A stretch of 64,000 nucleotides of DNA from the NCBI GenBank assembly GCA_035496255.1, contig DATJEU010000032.1:61934-125933 (forward strand). The letters are read 5' to 3'. This document shows positions 24,415 through 36,784 of the stretch, piece by piece. Source of the DNA: Gp6-AA40 sp035496255. GTDB lineage: Bacteria; Acidobacteriota; Vicinamibacteria; Vicinamibacterales; UBA2999. The position numbers were made by a program, and so were the translations under genes. The notes under the pieces are model-generated. The model saw only the letters and a list, made by a program, of their open reading frames with translations, was not told where the DNA came from and made no database searches. The number at the start of each line of letters is the position of its first letter. Within the stretch, counting starts at the first letter, position 1.

Positions 24415-24972
24415 ATGGACGCTCAAGGCATCATCGACACGCTCGCCCCGCTCGTCCCGGGCGCCTCGTATGAGGCGGGGAAGAGCATCGATTTCCCGAC
24501 GATTTACGTCCCCGCCGACAGGCTGCTGGAGACGTGCCGTGCCCTGCGCGACACGCCCGCGCTCGGCTTCAACGCGTTCGTCGAGGTGACGGCGGCCGAT
24601 TACCTCCCGCACGAGCCGCGGTACGAAGTTGTGTACCACCTGCTGTCGGTGCCCGGCAAGGCGCGCGTCCGCCTGAAGGTGCGCGTGGCGAGCCACGCGG
24701 CCGGCGAGGGTGTCGTGCCGACGGTGCAGAGCGTATGGCCCGGTGCGGGCTGGCCTGAACGCGAAGTGTGGGACATGTTCGGGATCGTGTTCGCGGGCCA
24801 TCCGGATCTGCGCCGGCTGCTGATGCCGGAGGACTGGGAAGGCCATCCCGCGCGGAAGGACTATCCCGTGCAGATCAAGAAGGCGGCGCAGACCTATGAG
24901 CCGCTGGAAGTCACCGAGCAGGAGTTCCGCGCGAACATCGAGCGCGATCGGGTCAAGAGGGCGAGCAACTAA
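24415..24972 (+). CDS. nuoC: NADH-quinone oxidoreductase subunit C
   Basis: The product has 185 residues. It has the 30-kDa subunit signature: 'FVEVTAADYLPHEPRYEVVYHLLS' (about 53-76), 'RVRLKVRV', then 'VWPGAGWPEREVWDMFGIVFAGHPDLRRLLMPEDW' and 'GHPARKDYPV'. NuoC is a peripheral-arm subunit next to NuoD at the quinone site, separate from nuoD here rather than fused. The ATG at 24415 is chosen because upstream in-frame codons lie in the heptad repeat. No Shine-Dalgarno sequence is evident, since the repeat arm ends only eight bases before the start. Confidence 0.95.
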   Translation: MDAQGIIDTLAPLVPGASYEAGKSIDFPTIYVPADRLLETCRALRDTPALGFNAFVEVTAADYLPHEPRYEVVYHLLSVPGKARVRLKVRVASHAAGEGVVPTVQSVWPGAGWPEREVWDMFGIVFAGHPDLRRLLMPEDWEGHPARKDYPVQIKKAAQTYEPLEVTEQEFRANIERDRVKRASN

Positions 24973-25006
24973 GGCACGCGGCGTCCCGCCGGCCGACAAG
25001 ATTCAG

Positions 25007-26188
25007 ATGGCAGAACTTCGCACCGAGACGATGACCGTCAACATGGGGCCACAGCACCCCAGCACGCACGGCGTGCTGCGGCTGGTGCTGGAGCTCGATG
25101 GCGAAGTCATTCAGAACGTCACGCCGACCATCGGCTACCTGCACACCGGCATCGAGAAAACGGCGGAGCAGAAGAAGTGGCAGCAGGTGATCCCGCTGGT
25201 CGAGCGGATGGATTATCTGGGCCCGCAGTCGAACAGCCTCGCGTATACGCTGGCGGTCGAAAAGCTGCTGGGGCTCGAGATGCCGCAGCGCGTCAAGGAC
25301 ATCCGCGTGCTGCTCGCCGAGCTGCAGCGGATGTCCAGTCACCTGGTCTGGATCGGGACGCACGCGATGGAAATCGGCGCGGTCTCGATGCTGTTCTACG
25401 CGATCCGCGAGCGCGAGCTGCTGCTGAACATCAACGAGCTGATTGCCGGCTTCCGCTTCTTCCCCAGCTACATCCGCATCGGCGGCCTGCGCGAGGATCT
25501 GCCGCGCGGCTTCCACGATGCGGTGAACGCGTTCCTCGATCGGTTCCCGGCCAAGATCGACGAGTTCGAAGGGCTGCTGACCAAGAACGACATCTTCAAC
25601 CGCCGCACGCAGGGCGTCGGCGTGATCACGAAGGAAGATGCGTTCGCGTGGGGCCTGCTCGGTCCGATCGCCCGCGGCGGCGGATCCGACTACGACGTCC
25701 GCAAGTACTTTCCCTACTCCGGCTACGAGACCTACGACTTCAACGTGCCGACACGCACCGATGGTGACGTGTTCGCGCGCTATCAGGTGCGCGTGCAGGA
25801 GATGCGCGAGAGCGTCAAGATCTGCCGGCAGGCGATCACGCGCATCGCGCCGACCGGCGTCTGGGCCTGCGATGATCCGCGTGTCGTCCCGCCGCCGAAG
25901 GACAAGGTGTATACGGAAATGGAGGCGCTGATCCAGCACTTCCTGATTTACTCGCAGGGATTCACCGTGCCGGCCGGCGACATCTACGTGCCGGTGGAAG
26001 GGCCGCGCGGCGAGCACGGCTGCTATGTCGTGTCCGACGGCACCAACCGGCCGTGGCGCGTGAAGATGCGCGCGCCCTCGTTCTACGCGATTCAGGCGCT
26101 GCCGACGGTGGTCAGGGGCGGCCTGATCGCCGACGTCGTGTCGGTGATCGGATCGACCGACGTGGTGATGGGAGACTGCGACCGGTGA
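25007..26188 (+). CDS. nuoD: NADH-quinone oxidoreductase subunit D
   Basis: The 393-residue product shows the 49-kDa subunit hallmarks: 'MGPQHPSTHGVLRLVLELDGE' (about 13-33) with the quinone-site His, 'GYLHTGIEKTAEQK', 'RMDYLGPQSNSLAYTLAVEKLL', and the C-terminal 'VSVIGSTDVVMGDCDR', the Asp-containing end that caps the quinone site. It starts 34 bases after nuoC and its stop overlaps the nuoE GTG (GTGA). In-frame codons upstream to 24896 read across nuoC and are not used. Confidence 0.97.
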   Translation: MAELRTETMTVNMGPQHPSTHGVLRLVLELDGEVIQNVTPTIGYLHTGIEKTAEQKKWQQVIPLVERMDYLGPQSNSLAYTLAVEKLLGLEMPQRVKDIRVLLAELQRMSSHLVWIGTHAMEIGAVSMLFYAIRERELLLNINELIAGFRFFPSYIRIGGLREDLPRGFHDAVNAFLDRFPAKIDEFEGLLTKNDIFNRRTQGVGVITKEDAFAWGLLGPIARGGGSDYDVRKYFPYSGYETYDFNVPTRTDGDVFARYQVRVQEMRESVKICRQAITRIAPTGVWACDDPRVVPPPKDKVYTEMEALIQHFLIYSQGFTVPAGDIYVPVEGPRGEHGCYVVSDGTNRPWRVKMRAPSFYAIQALPTVVRGGLIADVVSVIGSTDVVMGDCDR

Positions 26189-26793
26189 GCTTTCATCCGC
26201 AGATGGAGTACGCGCCGGCCCGGTGGCACCGGTCCGAGCGCCGGCTGGCGGAGGCGGGCGAGCCGTTCCGCTACACGCCGGAGAACCAGGCGAAGTTCGA
26301 CGAGCTGGTCACGCACTATCCGCCGGAGCAGCGGAAGTCCGCGATCATCTACGCGCTGTTTCTGGTGCAGCAGCAGCAGGGATACGTCAGCGGCCAGTCG
26401 ATGGCGTTCGTGGCGCAGCAGATCGGGTGCACGGCCGCGGACGTGGAAGACGTCGTGTCGTACTACACGATGTTCTACACCAAGCCGGTCGGCAGGATCG
26501 TGATCAACGTGTGCCGCACGCTGTCGTGCGCGCTGCTCGGCGCCGAGCGGGTCACCGAGGAAATCAGCGCGAAGCTCGGGATCGTGCCGGGACAGACCAC
26601 GGCGGACGGGATGTTCACGCTGATGGAAGTGGAATGCCTGGGCGCCTGCGATCGCGCGCCGGTCGTGATGATCAACGACGACCAGTGGCACGAACGGCTG
26701 CAGCCGTCGGAGGTCGGCCGGTTCCTGGAGGATCTGCGTACGAAGGGGCCCAACGCGGTGAGCGGTTGTCACCTGTGCGTGGAGACGAAATGA
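26185..26793 (+). CDS. nuoE: NADH-quinone oxidoreductase subunit E
   Basis: The 202-residue product has a thioredoxin-like [2Fe-2S] domain. The N1a ligands are two Cys in 'VCRTLSCALLGAE' and two in 'VECLGACDRAP'. The helical N-terminal part 'HYPPEQRKSAIIYALFLVQQQQGYVS' is typical. The GTG start overlaps the nuoD stop (GTGA). NuoE forms the NADH-oxidising module with NuoF. The C-terminus has an extra Cys pair ('GCHLCVETK') outside the usual cluster. A heptad inverted repeat begins directly at its stop codon. Confidence 0.95.
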   Translation: MSFHPQMEYAPARWHRSERRLAEAGEPFRYTPENQAKFDELVTHYPPEQRKSAIIYALFLVQQQQGYVSGQSMAFVAQQIGCTAADVEDVVSYYTMFYTKPVGRIVINVCRTLSCALLGAERVTEEISAKLGIVPGQTTADGMFTLMEVECLGACDRAPVVMINDDQWHERLQPSEVGRFLEDLRTKGPNAVSGCHLCVETK

Positions 26794-26884
26794 GGACTCA
26801 GGACTCGGGAATCAGGAATCAGGGCTGGGCCGGGCCCCTGACACGTTGATTCCTGAGTCCTGAGTCCTGAGTCCTGAGTCCTCT
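26792..26884. repeat. Heptad inverted repeat between nuoE and nuoF (GACTCAG word)
   Basis: The left arm (26795-26823) reads GACTCAG, GACTCGG, GAATCAG, GAATCAG. The right arm (26848-26883) is TGATTCC followed by four TGAGTCC units, i.e. on the minus strand four GACTCAG and one GAATCA. The arms can pair over about 28 bases with few mismatches around a GC-rich loop that itself contains GGGCCGGGCCC. The nuoF ATG follows two bases after the arm. Confidence 0.9.
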
Positions 26885-26885
26885 T

Positions 26886-28202
26886 ATGGCATACGAACCC
26901 GTTCTCATCCCGCACGTGCGTGAGCCGCAGGCCTTCACGCTCGACAGCTACGTCCAGAAGTCGCGCGGCTACACGGCGCTGAAGCAGGCGCTCGGGATGC
27001 CGCCGGGCGACATCATCGAGCAGGTGAAGGCGTCCGGCCTGCGCGGCCGCGGCGGCGCCGGTTTCCCGACGGGCATGAAGTGGCAGTTCGTGCTCAAGGA
27101 CACGCCGAAGCCGAAGTACATCTGCTGCAACGCCGACGAGAGCGAGCCGGGCACGTTCAAGGACCACGTGCTGATGGAACGCAACCCGCACCTGCTGTTC
27201 GAGGGGTGCGCGATTGCCTGTTACGCGATCGGCGCGAAGATCGCCTACATCTACATCCGCGGCGAGTTCATGCACGTGCAGCACGTGCTCGAGGCCGAAT
27301 TGAAGAAGGCCTACGACGCAGGCTACCTCGGGAAGAACATCTTCGGCAGTGGCTTCGACTGCGACATCTACATCCATCGCGGCGCCGGCGCCTACGAAGC
27401 GGGCGAGGAAACGGCGCTGATCGAATCGCTCGAAGGCAAGCGGGCACAGCCGCGCATCAAGCCGCCCTTCCCCGCGGTCGCCGGCCTCTATCAGTGCCCG
27501 ACGGCGGTCAATAACGTCGAGACGCTCTGCAACGTGCCGCTGATCATCACTCACGGCGCCGACTGGTTCGCCAAGCTCGGACCGGAGAAGAACGGCGGCC
27601 CGAAGCTCTATTGCATCAGCGGCCAGGTCAAACGCCCTGGCGTCTACGAAGCGTCGATGAACACGACGCTGCGCGACCTGGTGTTCGGCGAGCCGTTCGC
27701 CCAGGGCATGGCCGGCGGCAGGACGTTCAAGGCCATCATCCCCGGCGGATCATCGGTGCCGCTGCTGCTCGACGAGCATCTCGACGCGCCGGCGAGCTTC
27801 GACGGCGTGCAGAAGGCGGGATCGCTGCTTGGATCGGCCGGCCTGATCGTCCTCGACGACACGGTCTGCATGGTGTGGCTGGCGATGAACCTGCTCCACT
27901 TCTATCGCCACGAGTCCTGCGGCAAGTGCACGCCGTGCCGCGAAGGCGGCGACTGGCTCTACAAGCTGTTGATGCGCGTCGAGCGTGGCGAAGGGCAGAT
28001 GAAGGACATCGACCTGCTCTTCGGCGTCGCCAACAATATCGTCGGCAAGACGCTGTGCGCGTTCGGCGACGCCGCCGCGACCCCGGTGCTGACGACGCTG
28101 AAGTTGTTCCGGCACGAGTTCGAGGCGCATGTCAGGGAAGGGCGGTGTACGCTCCCGGCCCCGTGGCGGGCGCAGGGGGCGACACTCGCCCACGCGCACT
28201 AG
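26886..28202 (+). CDS. nuoF: NADH-quinone oxidoreductase subunit F
   Basis: The 438-residue product binds FMN and NADH through 'GLRGRGGAGFPTGMKW' (about 50-65) and 'CNADESEPGTFKDH', and holds the N3 [4Fe-4S] cluster via 'ESCGKCTPCREG' and a later Cys in 'KTLCAFGDAAATP'. It takes hydride from NADH and starts the iron-sulphur chain. Normally nuoG follows; here nuoH follows after a 105-base gap holding another repeat. The start lacks a recognisable ribosome-binding site because repeat DNA runs up to it. Confidence 0.97.
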   Translation: MAYEPVLIPHVREPQAFTLDSYVQKSRGYTALKQALGMPPGDIIEQVKASGLRGRGGAGFPTGMKWQFVLKDTPKPKYICCNADESEPGTFKDHVLMERNPHLLFEGCAIACYAIGAKIAYIYIRGEFMHVQHVLEAELKKAYDAGYLGKNIFGSGFDCDIYIHRGAGAYEAGEETALIESLEGKRAQPRIKPPFPAVAGLYQCPTAVNNVETLCNVPLIITHGADWFAKLGPEKNGGPKLYCISGQVKRPGVYEASMNTTLRDLVFGEPFAQGMAGGRTFKAIIPGGSSVPLLLDEHLDAPASFDGVQKAGSLLGSAGLIVLDDTVCMVWLAMNLLHFYRHESCGKCTPCREGGDWLYKLLMRVERGEGQMKDIDLLFGVANNIVGKTLCAFGDAAATPVLTTLKLFRHEFEAHVREGRCTLPAPWRAQGATLAHAH

Positions 28203-28211
28203 GAGCGATGG

Positions 28212-28307
28212 AGACTGTCGAATTGACGAATTCACGAATCGACGAATTGATTGGCCGATTCGTCAATTCCAGTCCGTCAATTCGTCCATTCGTCAATTCG
28301 TAAATTC
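28212..28307. repeat. Octad inverted repeat between nuoF and nuoH (GAATTGAC word)
   Basis: Left arm from about 28219: GAATTGAC, GAATTCAC, GAATCGAC, GAATTGAT. Right arm to 28307: GTCAATTC, GTCCATTC, GTCAATTC, GTAAATTC, the reverse complement of the same word. The period is eight, not seven. The arm runs directly into the nuoH ATG at 28308. This AT-rich stretch is conspicuous inside a high-GC operon and occupies the place where nuoG is normally found. Confidence 0.9.
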
Positions 28308-29363
28308 ATGGATCTACGTCTCGTCATTCAGCTCGTGGTGATCGGCCTCACCTTCTTCATGCTGATCAACGCGTCGGCACTGCTCGTGCTGGCCGAGCGC
28401 AAGATCATGGGCTTCATGCAGCAGCGCTACGGCCCGTATCTGGTCGGCCCGCACGGCGCGCTGCAGCCGCTCGCCGACATTCTCAAGCTCCTGTTCAAGG
28501 AGGAACTGCGGCCGAAGGGCGCCGACAAGTGGCTGTTCACGCTGGCGCCGATCCTGTCGGTGACCGCGGCGTTCGCCGCGTTCGCGACCGTGCCCTGGGG
28601 CGCGCAGACGACGTTGTTCGGGCTGCTCGATACGCCGATCAAGCTCGGGGTCGCCGACGTCAACGTCGGCCTGCTGGTGATCTTCGCGATCACCTCGATG
28701 GGCGTCTACGGCATCGTCCTCGCCGGCTGGTCGTCCAACAGCAAGTACTCGCTGTTCGGCGGACTGCGCGCGTCGGCGCAGATGATTTCCTACGAGCTCT
28801 CCTACGCGACGTCGCTGGCCGCGGTCGTGATGCTCGCCGGATCGCTGTCGGTGCGCGAGATCGTCGACTCGCAGGCGGGCTCCTGGTTCGGCATCCTCTC
28901 GCACTGGTGGATCTTCGTGCAGCCGGTCGGCTTCATCGTCTACGCGATTGCCGGCGTGGCGGAGACGAACCGCGCGCCGTTCGACTTTCCGGAAGCGGAG
29001 CAGGAACTGGTGGCCGGCTACAACACCGAATACAGTTCGGTGCGCTTCGCGCTCTTCCCCCAGGCCGAATACATCAACATGACGACGATGTCGGCGGTGG
29101 CGACCGACCTGTATCTGGGCGGCTGGCACGGGCTGCTGCCGATTCGCACGCCGATCGATCCGCTCATCGAGCAGTACGGCCTCGGGTGGCTCGTGTTCCT
29201 CGCCAAGGTGAGCGGCTTCCTGTTCTTCTACATCTGGATGCGGTGGACGCTCCCGCGTTACCGCTACGACCAGTTGATGCACTTCGGCTGGAAGGTGCTG
29301 CTGCCGGTGTCGGTGGTCAACCTGATCGCCACGGCGGGAATCTGGCTCTATTTCAATGGCTGA
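28308..29363 (+). CDS. nuoH: NADH-quinone oxidoreductase subunit H
   Basis: The 351-residue product has eight predicted membrane helices. Family motifs are present: 'LAERKIMGFMQQRYGP' (about 26-41), 'GLRASAQMISYELSY', and 'VAETNRAPFDFPEAEQELVAGYNTEYSS', the acidic loop that lines the quinone chamber. NuoH anchors the peripheral arm. The ATG at 28308 gives the normal start; the in-frame codons upstream lie in the octad repeat. The stop overlaps nuoJ by eight bases, so nuoI, normally between H and J, is absent. Confidence 0.96.
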   Translation: MDLRLVIQLVVIGLTFFMLINASALLVLAERKIMGFMQQRYGPYLVGPHGALQPLADILKLLFKEELRPKGADKWLFTLAPILSVTAAFAAFATVPWGAQTTLFGLLDTPIKLGVADVNVGLLVIFAITSMGVYGIVLAGWSSNSKYSLFGGLRASAQMISYELSYATSLAAVVMLAGSLSVREIVDSQAGSWFGILSHWWIFVQPVGFIVYAIAGVAETNRAPFDFPEAEQELVAGYNTEYSSVRFALFPQAEYINMTTMSAVATDLYLGGWHGLLPIRTPIDPLIEQYGLGWLVFLAKVSGFLFFYIWMRWTLPRYRYDQLMHFGWKVLLPVSVVNLIATAGIWLYFNG

Positions 29364-29892
29364 GACGCTGATCTTCTACGTCCTCTCCGCGGTGGCGATC
29401 CTCGCCTCGGTGCTGGTCATCGGGCAGCGCAACCCGATGTACAGCGTGCTGATGCTGGTCCTGTCGTTTGCGGCGGTCGCCGGCCTGTTCATCCAGCTCG
29501 ATGCGCCATTCCTGGCCGTGGCGCTGATGATCGTCTACGCCGGCGCCATCATGGTGCTGTTCCTGTTCGTCGTCATGCTGCTGAACGCCGCGACCGAGGA
29601 CCATGCAAGCTGGGACCAGACGCATCCGCTGCGCCATCCGGCGGTGACCCGGTTCGGCACCGTGTTCGCGCTGCTGCTGGTCCTGGAATTGGCGTACGCG
29701 CTGCTCCGCGGCAACGACCTGAATCAGCCGGTCGGCTCGCAGGCGACCCCGCAAGTCGTCGGTTCGGTGCGTGAACTCGGCCGCGTGTTGTTCACCGACT
29801 ACGTCTTTGCCTTCGAGGCGACGTCGCTGCTGATCCTGGTCGCCATGGTCGGCGCGGTGACGATGGCGCGGCGGGAAGGAGAGCAGCGGTGA
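29356..29892 (+). CDS. nuoJ: NADH-quinone oxidoreductase subunit J
   Basis: The 178-residue product has five membrane helices. 'AVALMIVYAGAIMVLFLFVVMLLN' (about 55-78) is the pi-bulge helix characteristic of NuoJ, and 'LFTDYVFAFEATSLLILVAMVGAVTMARRE' is the conserved C-terminal pair. NuoJ belongs to the proton-translocating E-channel. The start overlaps nuoH by eight bases and the stop overlaps the nuoK GTG, so H-J-K are tightly coupled. Confidence 0.95.
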   Translation: MAETLIFYVLSAVAILASVLVIGQRNPMYSVLMLVLSFAAVAGLFIQLDAPFLAVALMIVYAGAIMVLFLFVVMLLNAATEDHASWDQTHPLRHPAVTRFGTVFALLLVLELAYALLRGNDLNQPVGSQATPQVVGSVRELGRVLFTDYVFAFEATSLLILVAMVGAVTMARREGEQR

Positions 29893-30191
29893 TCCCGCTC
29901 GGTCATTATCTGATCGTCTCGGCCATCCTGTTCGCGCTCGGCACGGCCGGCGTCTTCCTGCGCCGTAACCTGATCACGATTCTGCTGTCGATCGAAATCA
30001 TGCTGAACGCGGTGAACCTGACGTTCGTCGCCTTCGGCCGCTTCGCCGGCAGCGTCGACGGGCAGATCATCACCTTCTTCGTCATCACGGTGGCGGCGGC
30101 GGAAGCGGCGGTGGGGCTGGCGCTGATCATCGCGCTGTTCCGGCATCGCGAGTCGCTCAATCCGGACACGTTCACGAACCTGAAATGGTGA
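29889..30191 (+). CDS. nuoK: NADH-quinone oxidoreductase subunit K
   Basis: The product has 100 residues, the family length, with three helices. The two buried Glu residues needed for proton transfer are visible in 'LLSIEIMLNAVNLTFV' and 'VAAAEAAVGLALIIALF'. The GTG start overlaps the nuoJ stop. A one-armed octad repeat separates it from nuoL. Confidence 0.96.
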   Translation: MIPLGHYLIVSAILFALGTAGVFLRRNLITILLSIEIMLNAVNLTFVAFGRFAGSVDGQIITFFVITVAAAEAAVGLALIIALFRHRESLNPDTFTNLKW

Positions 30192-30195
30192 TCAG

Positions 30196-30245
30196 CCGCT
30201 CAGGAATTGACGAATTGGCGAATTTACGAATGTACGGATTCGACT
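30196..30245. repeat. Octad repeat between nuoK and nuoL (GAATTGAC word)
   Basis: The units GAATTGAC, GAATTGGC, GAATTTAC and GAATGTAC are followed by GGATTCGAC, the same word as in the nuoF-nuoH gap, but only one arm is well formed. It abuts the nuoL GTG at 30247. Confidence 0.8.
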
Positions 30246-30246
30246 C

Positions 30247-32331
<2,085 letters not shown>

Positions 32332-32339
32332 TGCGTGTG

Positions 32340-32433
32340 ATAACTCCCCATTCCCAACGTCTATCGCCCGACCAACTCCCAACGTCGGCAGGGAACGTTT
32401 GGGAGTTGGGTTCTTCGGGAGTTGGGAGTTAAC
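32340..32433. repeat. Heptad inverted repeat between nuoL and nuoM (GGGAGTT word)
   Basis: The left arm (32342-32385) contains AACTCCCCATTCCCAACG and CCAACTCCCAACG; the right arm (32398-32433) contains TTTGGGAGTTGGG and GGGAGTTGGGAGTTAAC. The arms are reverse complements in word content. The right arm ends directly at the nuoM GTG (32434) and matches the 3' end of the element at 9944-10048. Confidence 0.85.
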
Positions 32434-34000
<1,567 letters not shown>

Positions 34001-34014
<14 letters not shown>

Positions 34015-35440
34015 TCTGGGCGCCATCACGCCGATGCTCTGCGTCACCCTGGCCGCGCTGGGGACGATGGGCTATGAGGCGTTCCGCAAACCGGGCGAGA
34101 AGATGCCGGTGGGCGTCTTCGGCGTCATCGGATTGATCGGCGCCGGCTTCGGCACGGCCTTCCTCTGGAACCGCAACACGGAGAGCCTCGGCGTGATCGT
34201 CGCCGACAACTTCGCCCTCTTCATCACGATGACGCTGGTCGTCGTCGGCATCCTGACGATCATGTTCTCGTCGCAGGCGCTGAATGGCGACCACTTCCCC
34301 AAGGGCGAGTACTACACGCTGCTGCTGTTCTCGATCGTCGGCATGATGATGATGGCCTCGGCGAACGACCTGCTCGTGGTGTTCATCGCGCTCGAGGTCC
34401 TCTCGCTTGCCGTCTACGTGCTGACCGGCATCCGCCGCGACAATCCAAAAGGCACCGAAGCTGCCTTCAAGTACTTCCTGCTCGGCGCATTCTCGAGCGC
34501 GTTCTTTCTCTACGGGATCGCGTTCACGTACGGCATCACCGGCAGCACGCGGCTGACCGCGGTCGGCTCGTATCTGTCGGCGCAGGCGCTGGCGGGCAAT
34601 CCGCTGGTGTTGATCGCGCTCGGCCTGCTGCTGGTCGGCTTCGCCTTCAAGATTTCGGCGGTCCCGTTCCACATGTGGACGCCGGACGCGTACGAAGGCG
34701 CGCCGGCGATTGTCACCGGCTTCATGTCCACCGGCGTCAAGGCGGCGGCGTTCGCGGCGTTCGCCCGCGTCTTCCTGTCGTCGTTCGAGCCGTTCAAGGG
34801 CGACTGGGCTCCGATCGTCGCGGCGCTGGCAGCGCTGACGATGATTCTCGGGACCGTGGTGGGCGTCGCGCAGAGCAATCTCAAGCGCATGCTCGCGTAC
34901 TCGAGCATCGCGCATGGCGGCTACCTGCTGGTTGGTCTGGTCGCCGCGAACCAGGTAGGGAAGGCGGCAATTCTCTTCTACCTGCTCGGTTATTCGGTGA
35001 CGAACCTTGCGGCGTTCGGGGTGATCGCGTTGCTCGGCGCCCGGGACCGCGAGGCCGACGAACTGCGCGACTTCACCGGGCTCTGGAACAGCCATCCGGC
35101 ACTGGCCGCGTTGATGACGGTGTCCCTCCTGTCACTCGGCGGCCTGCCACCGACCGTCGGTTTCATCGGCAAGTGGTACATCTTCAGCGCCGCGGTCAGT
35201 GCCGGCTACTACTGGCTCGCGATCATCGGCGTGCTCACCAGCGTGGTGTCGGTGTTCTTCTACCTGCGCGTGGTGGTGATGATGTACATGGCCGAGCGGA
35301 CGACGGCGCCGGTGCCCACGAAGGTGACCGCGGTCGGGATGGGTGCGCTCGTCCTGTCGATCGTCGCGATTTTCTATCTGGGCATCCTGCCGGCCCCGGT
35401 GATGAACTACGCCGCCGAGTCGATCGCGACCATTTTCTGA
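34001..35440 (+). CDS. nuoN: NADH-quinone oxidoreductase subunit N
   Basis: The product has 479 residues with 14 membrane helices. Motifs are 'VVFIALEVLSLAVYVLTGI' (key Glu, about 127), 'KYFLLGAFSSAFFLYGIA', 'FKISAVPFHMWTPDAYEGAP' with the conserved Lys and His, and 'LKRMLAYSSIAHGGYLLVG'. It is the last nuo gene; the start overlaps nuoM by 14 bases. A stable cloverleaf-like palindrome follows 32 bases after the stop and may end the transcript. Confidence 0.96.
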
Positions 35441-35472
35441 GCGTCCGAACAACCCCGATCGGCCCCGTCTGG

Positions 35473-35548
35473 GTACCTGGAGGGCGCGTCTTGCTGTTTA
35501 GACGCGCCACGCGGCCGGTCTATAAAGCAAGACCGGCCCTACAGGTAC
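35473..35548. repeat. Nested palindrome, predicted three-stem cloverleaf
   Basis: Three perfect stems are nested. GTACCTG (35473-35479) pairs with CAGGTAC (35542-35548). Inside it are GGCGCGTC/GACGCGCC (35483-35490, 35501-35508) and GGCCGGTC/GACCGGCC (35513-35520, 35531-35538). The two inner loops share TTGCT and TTTA or TATAAA words in inverted order. It sits between nuoN and the SEL1-repeat gene. It may be a composite REP element and may also stop transcription; there is no T-run. Confidence 0.8.
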
Positions 35549-35560
35549 ACTAGGGGCACT

Positions 35561-36526
35561 ATGCGGCTGCTGCCTGCCGTCTTCGTCCTCGCCCTGGCCG
35601 CCACCGTGAGCGCGCAGTCGCTTGCGCCTCCCGGGCCCACGCCTACCGTGTGGGATACGCAGACGCTGGTCAACGAAGCGCACAGTCTCGTGCCGGAAGC
35701 GCTGCCCGATCTGCGGAAGCGGGCGGACGCTGGCGACGCGCGCTCGCAGGTGCTGCTCGGCCTCGTGTACGAGATGGGCAGCGCTGACGAGAAGCCGCAG
35801 CCGGTGGAGGCGCTCAAGTGGTTCCTGAAGGCGGCGGATCAGGGCGTGGCCTGGGCCGAAGTCTGGGCCGCCGACTTCTATTTCAGCGGCAGTCCGGGCG
35901 TGCCGCGCGATCTCTACAAGGCGCTCGAGCTGTACAAGTCGGCGTCGGATCATGGCGATCCGCGTGCCGCCTTCTTCGTCGGCCAGATGTACTTCTTCGG
36001 CGACGGCGTCTCGACGAATCAGCACGAGGCGGCGTCCTGGTTCCGCCGGGCCGTGCCCGCCGATCCCGAGACGGTCAATCGCATGGTGGCGCTGGCCGAT
36101 GCCACGTGTGATTCGAAGTTCTGCGTTGAGTTTCGCCAGGTGTTCGGCGCGATGATGGTGGGCCTCGCCGATCGGTTTGCCGGCGGCTGGAACGACATGA
36201 CGCACGAGTGGGAATCCACCGTCGAATTGCCTGAGAGCGATCGCTGCGGGTTCACCAGCTCCGACCGCACCGATCGCGGCGACCTCCGCAACTACTTCTG
36301 CGACTCGGAGCTGATCGCCGACGAGATGCGGGGACGGGCGCTGGAGAAGCAGCTGGCGGACGCCGTGCAGCAGGCGCTGCCGACAGGTTTCGAGCGGCGC
36401 GACGACTTCACCCGCGAGAATCCGGCCAGCTTCTTCTCGAAGGACGGCTACCCGCACATCCGGGTCTCCTTCAACGTCACTCCCGGCGACGCACCGCAGC
36501 GCGTCACGATCCTGATCGGACCCTGA
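35561..36526 (+). CDS. Secreted SEL1-like repeat protein
   Basis: The 321-residue product has a signal peptide ('LLPAVFVLALAATVSAQ'). Residues 45-165 hold three or four SEL1-type helical repeats with the usual signature: 'GDARSQVLLGLVYEMG', 'EALKWFLKAADQGVAWAEVWAADFYF', 'KALELYKSASDHGDPRAAFFVGQMYFFGDGV'. These repeats mediate protein contacts. The C-terminal half, with four Cys between about residues 185 and 247, is not recognised. The start is 35 bases after the nuoN palindrome, so it has its own start signal or is read through. Confidence 0.85.
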   Translation: MRLLPAVFVLALAATVSAQSLAPPGPTPTVWDTQTLVNEAHSLVPEALPDLRKRADAGDARSQVLLGLVYEMGSADEKPQPVEALKWFLKAADQGVAWAEVWAADFYFSGSPGVPRDLYKALELYKSASDHGDPRAAFFVGQMYFFGDGVSTNQHEAASWFRRAVPADPETVNRMVALADATCDSKFCVEFRQVFGAMMVGLADRFAGGWNDMTHEWESTVELPESDRCGFTSSDRTDRGDLRNYFCDSELIADEMRGRALEKQLADAVQQALPTGFERRDDFTRENPASFFSKDGYPHIRVSFNVTPGDAPQRVTILIGP

Positions 36527-36544
36527 GGGACGACCGCCTTCACG

Positions 36545-36690
36545 CTTCTTCGTTCTTGGTTCCCGGTTCGTGTTCAGGTTCGACCCGGCTGGATCGTCGG
36601 AGTTCGCCCGATAACCTCGATAGAAGCGCGAACCCGAACCCGAACCCGAACACGAACCTGAACACGAACCGGGAACCCGGAACTCAGAAG
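36545..36690. repeat. Heptad inverted repeat (CGAACCC word)
   Basis: The left arm (36553-36583) contains GGTTCCCGGTTCGTGTTC and AGGTTCGACCC. The right arm (36634-36681) carries CGAACCC three times, then CGAACAC, CTGAACAC and CGAACCGGGAACCC. About 25 bases of the left arm are an almost perfect reverse complement of 36653-36678. The end, ACGAACCGGGAA and later CAGAAG.GTGAACG, is shared with the element before rplY at 48440. Confidence 0.9.
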
Positions 36691-36784
36691 CGTGAACGTC
36701 GGTAGTGCGCAGGCCCGTGCAACCGGCGGACGTTGCAGATGACTTGCGGCTTCCAGTCGGTGCCCTTTCGCATGACAATGCGAT

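Noticed and set aside
28212..28307. A decayed nuoG remnant between nuoF and nuoH
   Set aside because: The gap is only 105 bases, almost all of it octad repeat; no cysteine motif or coding frame of NuoG is visible on either strand.
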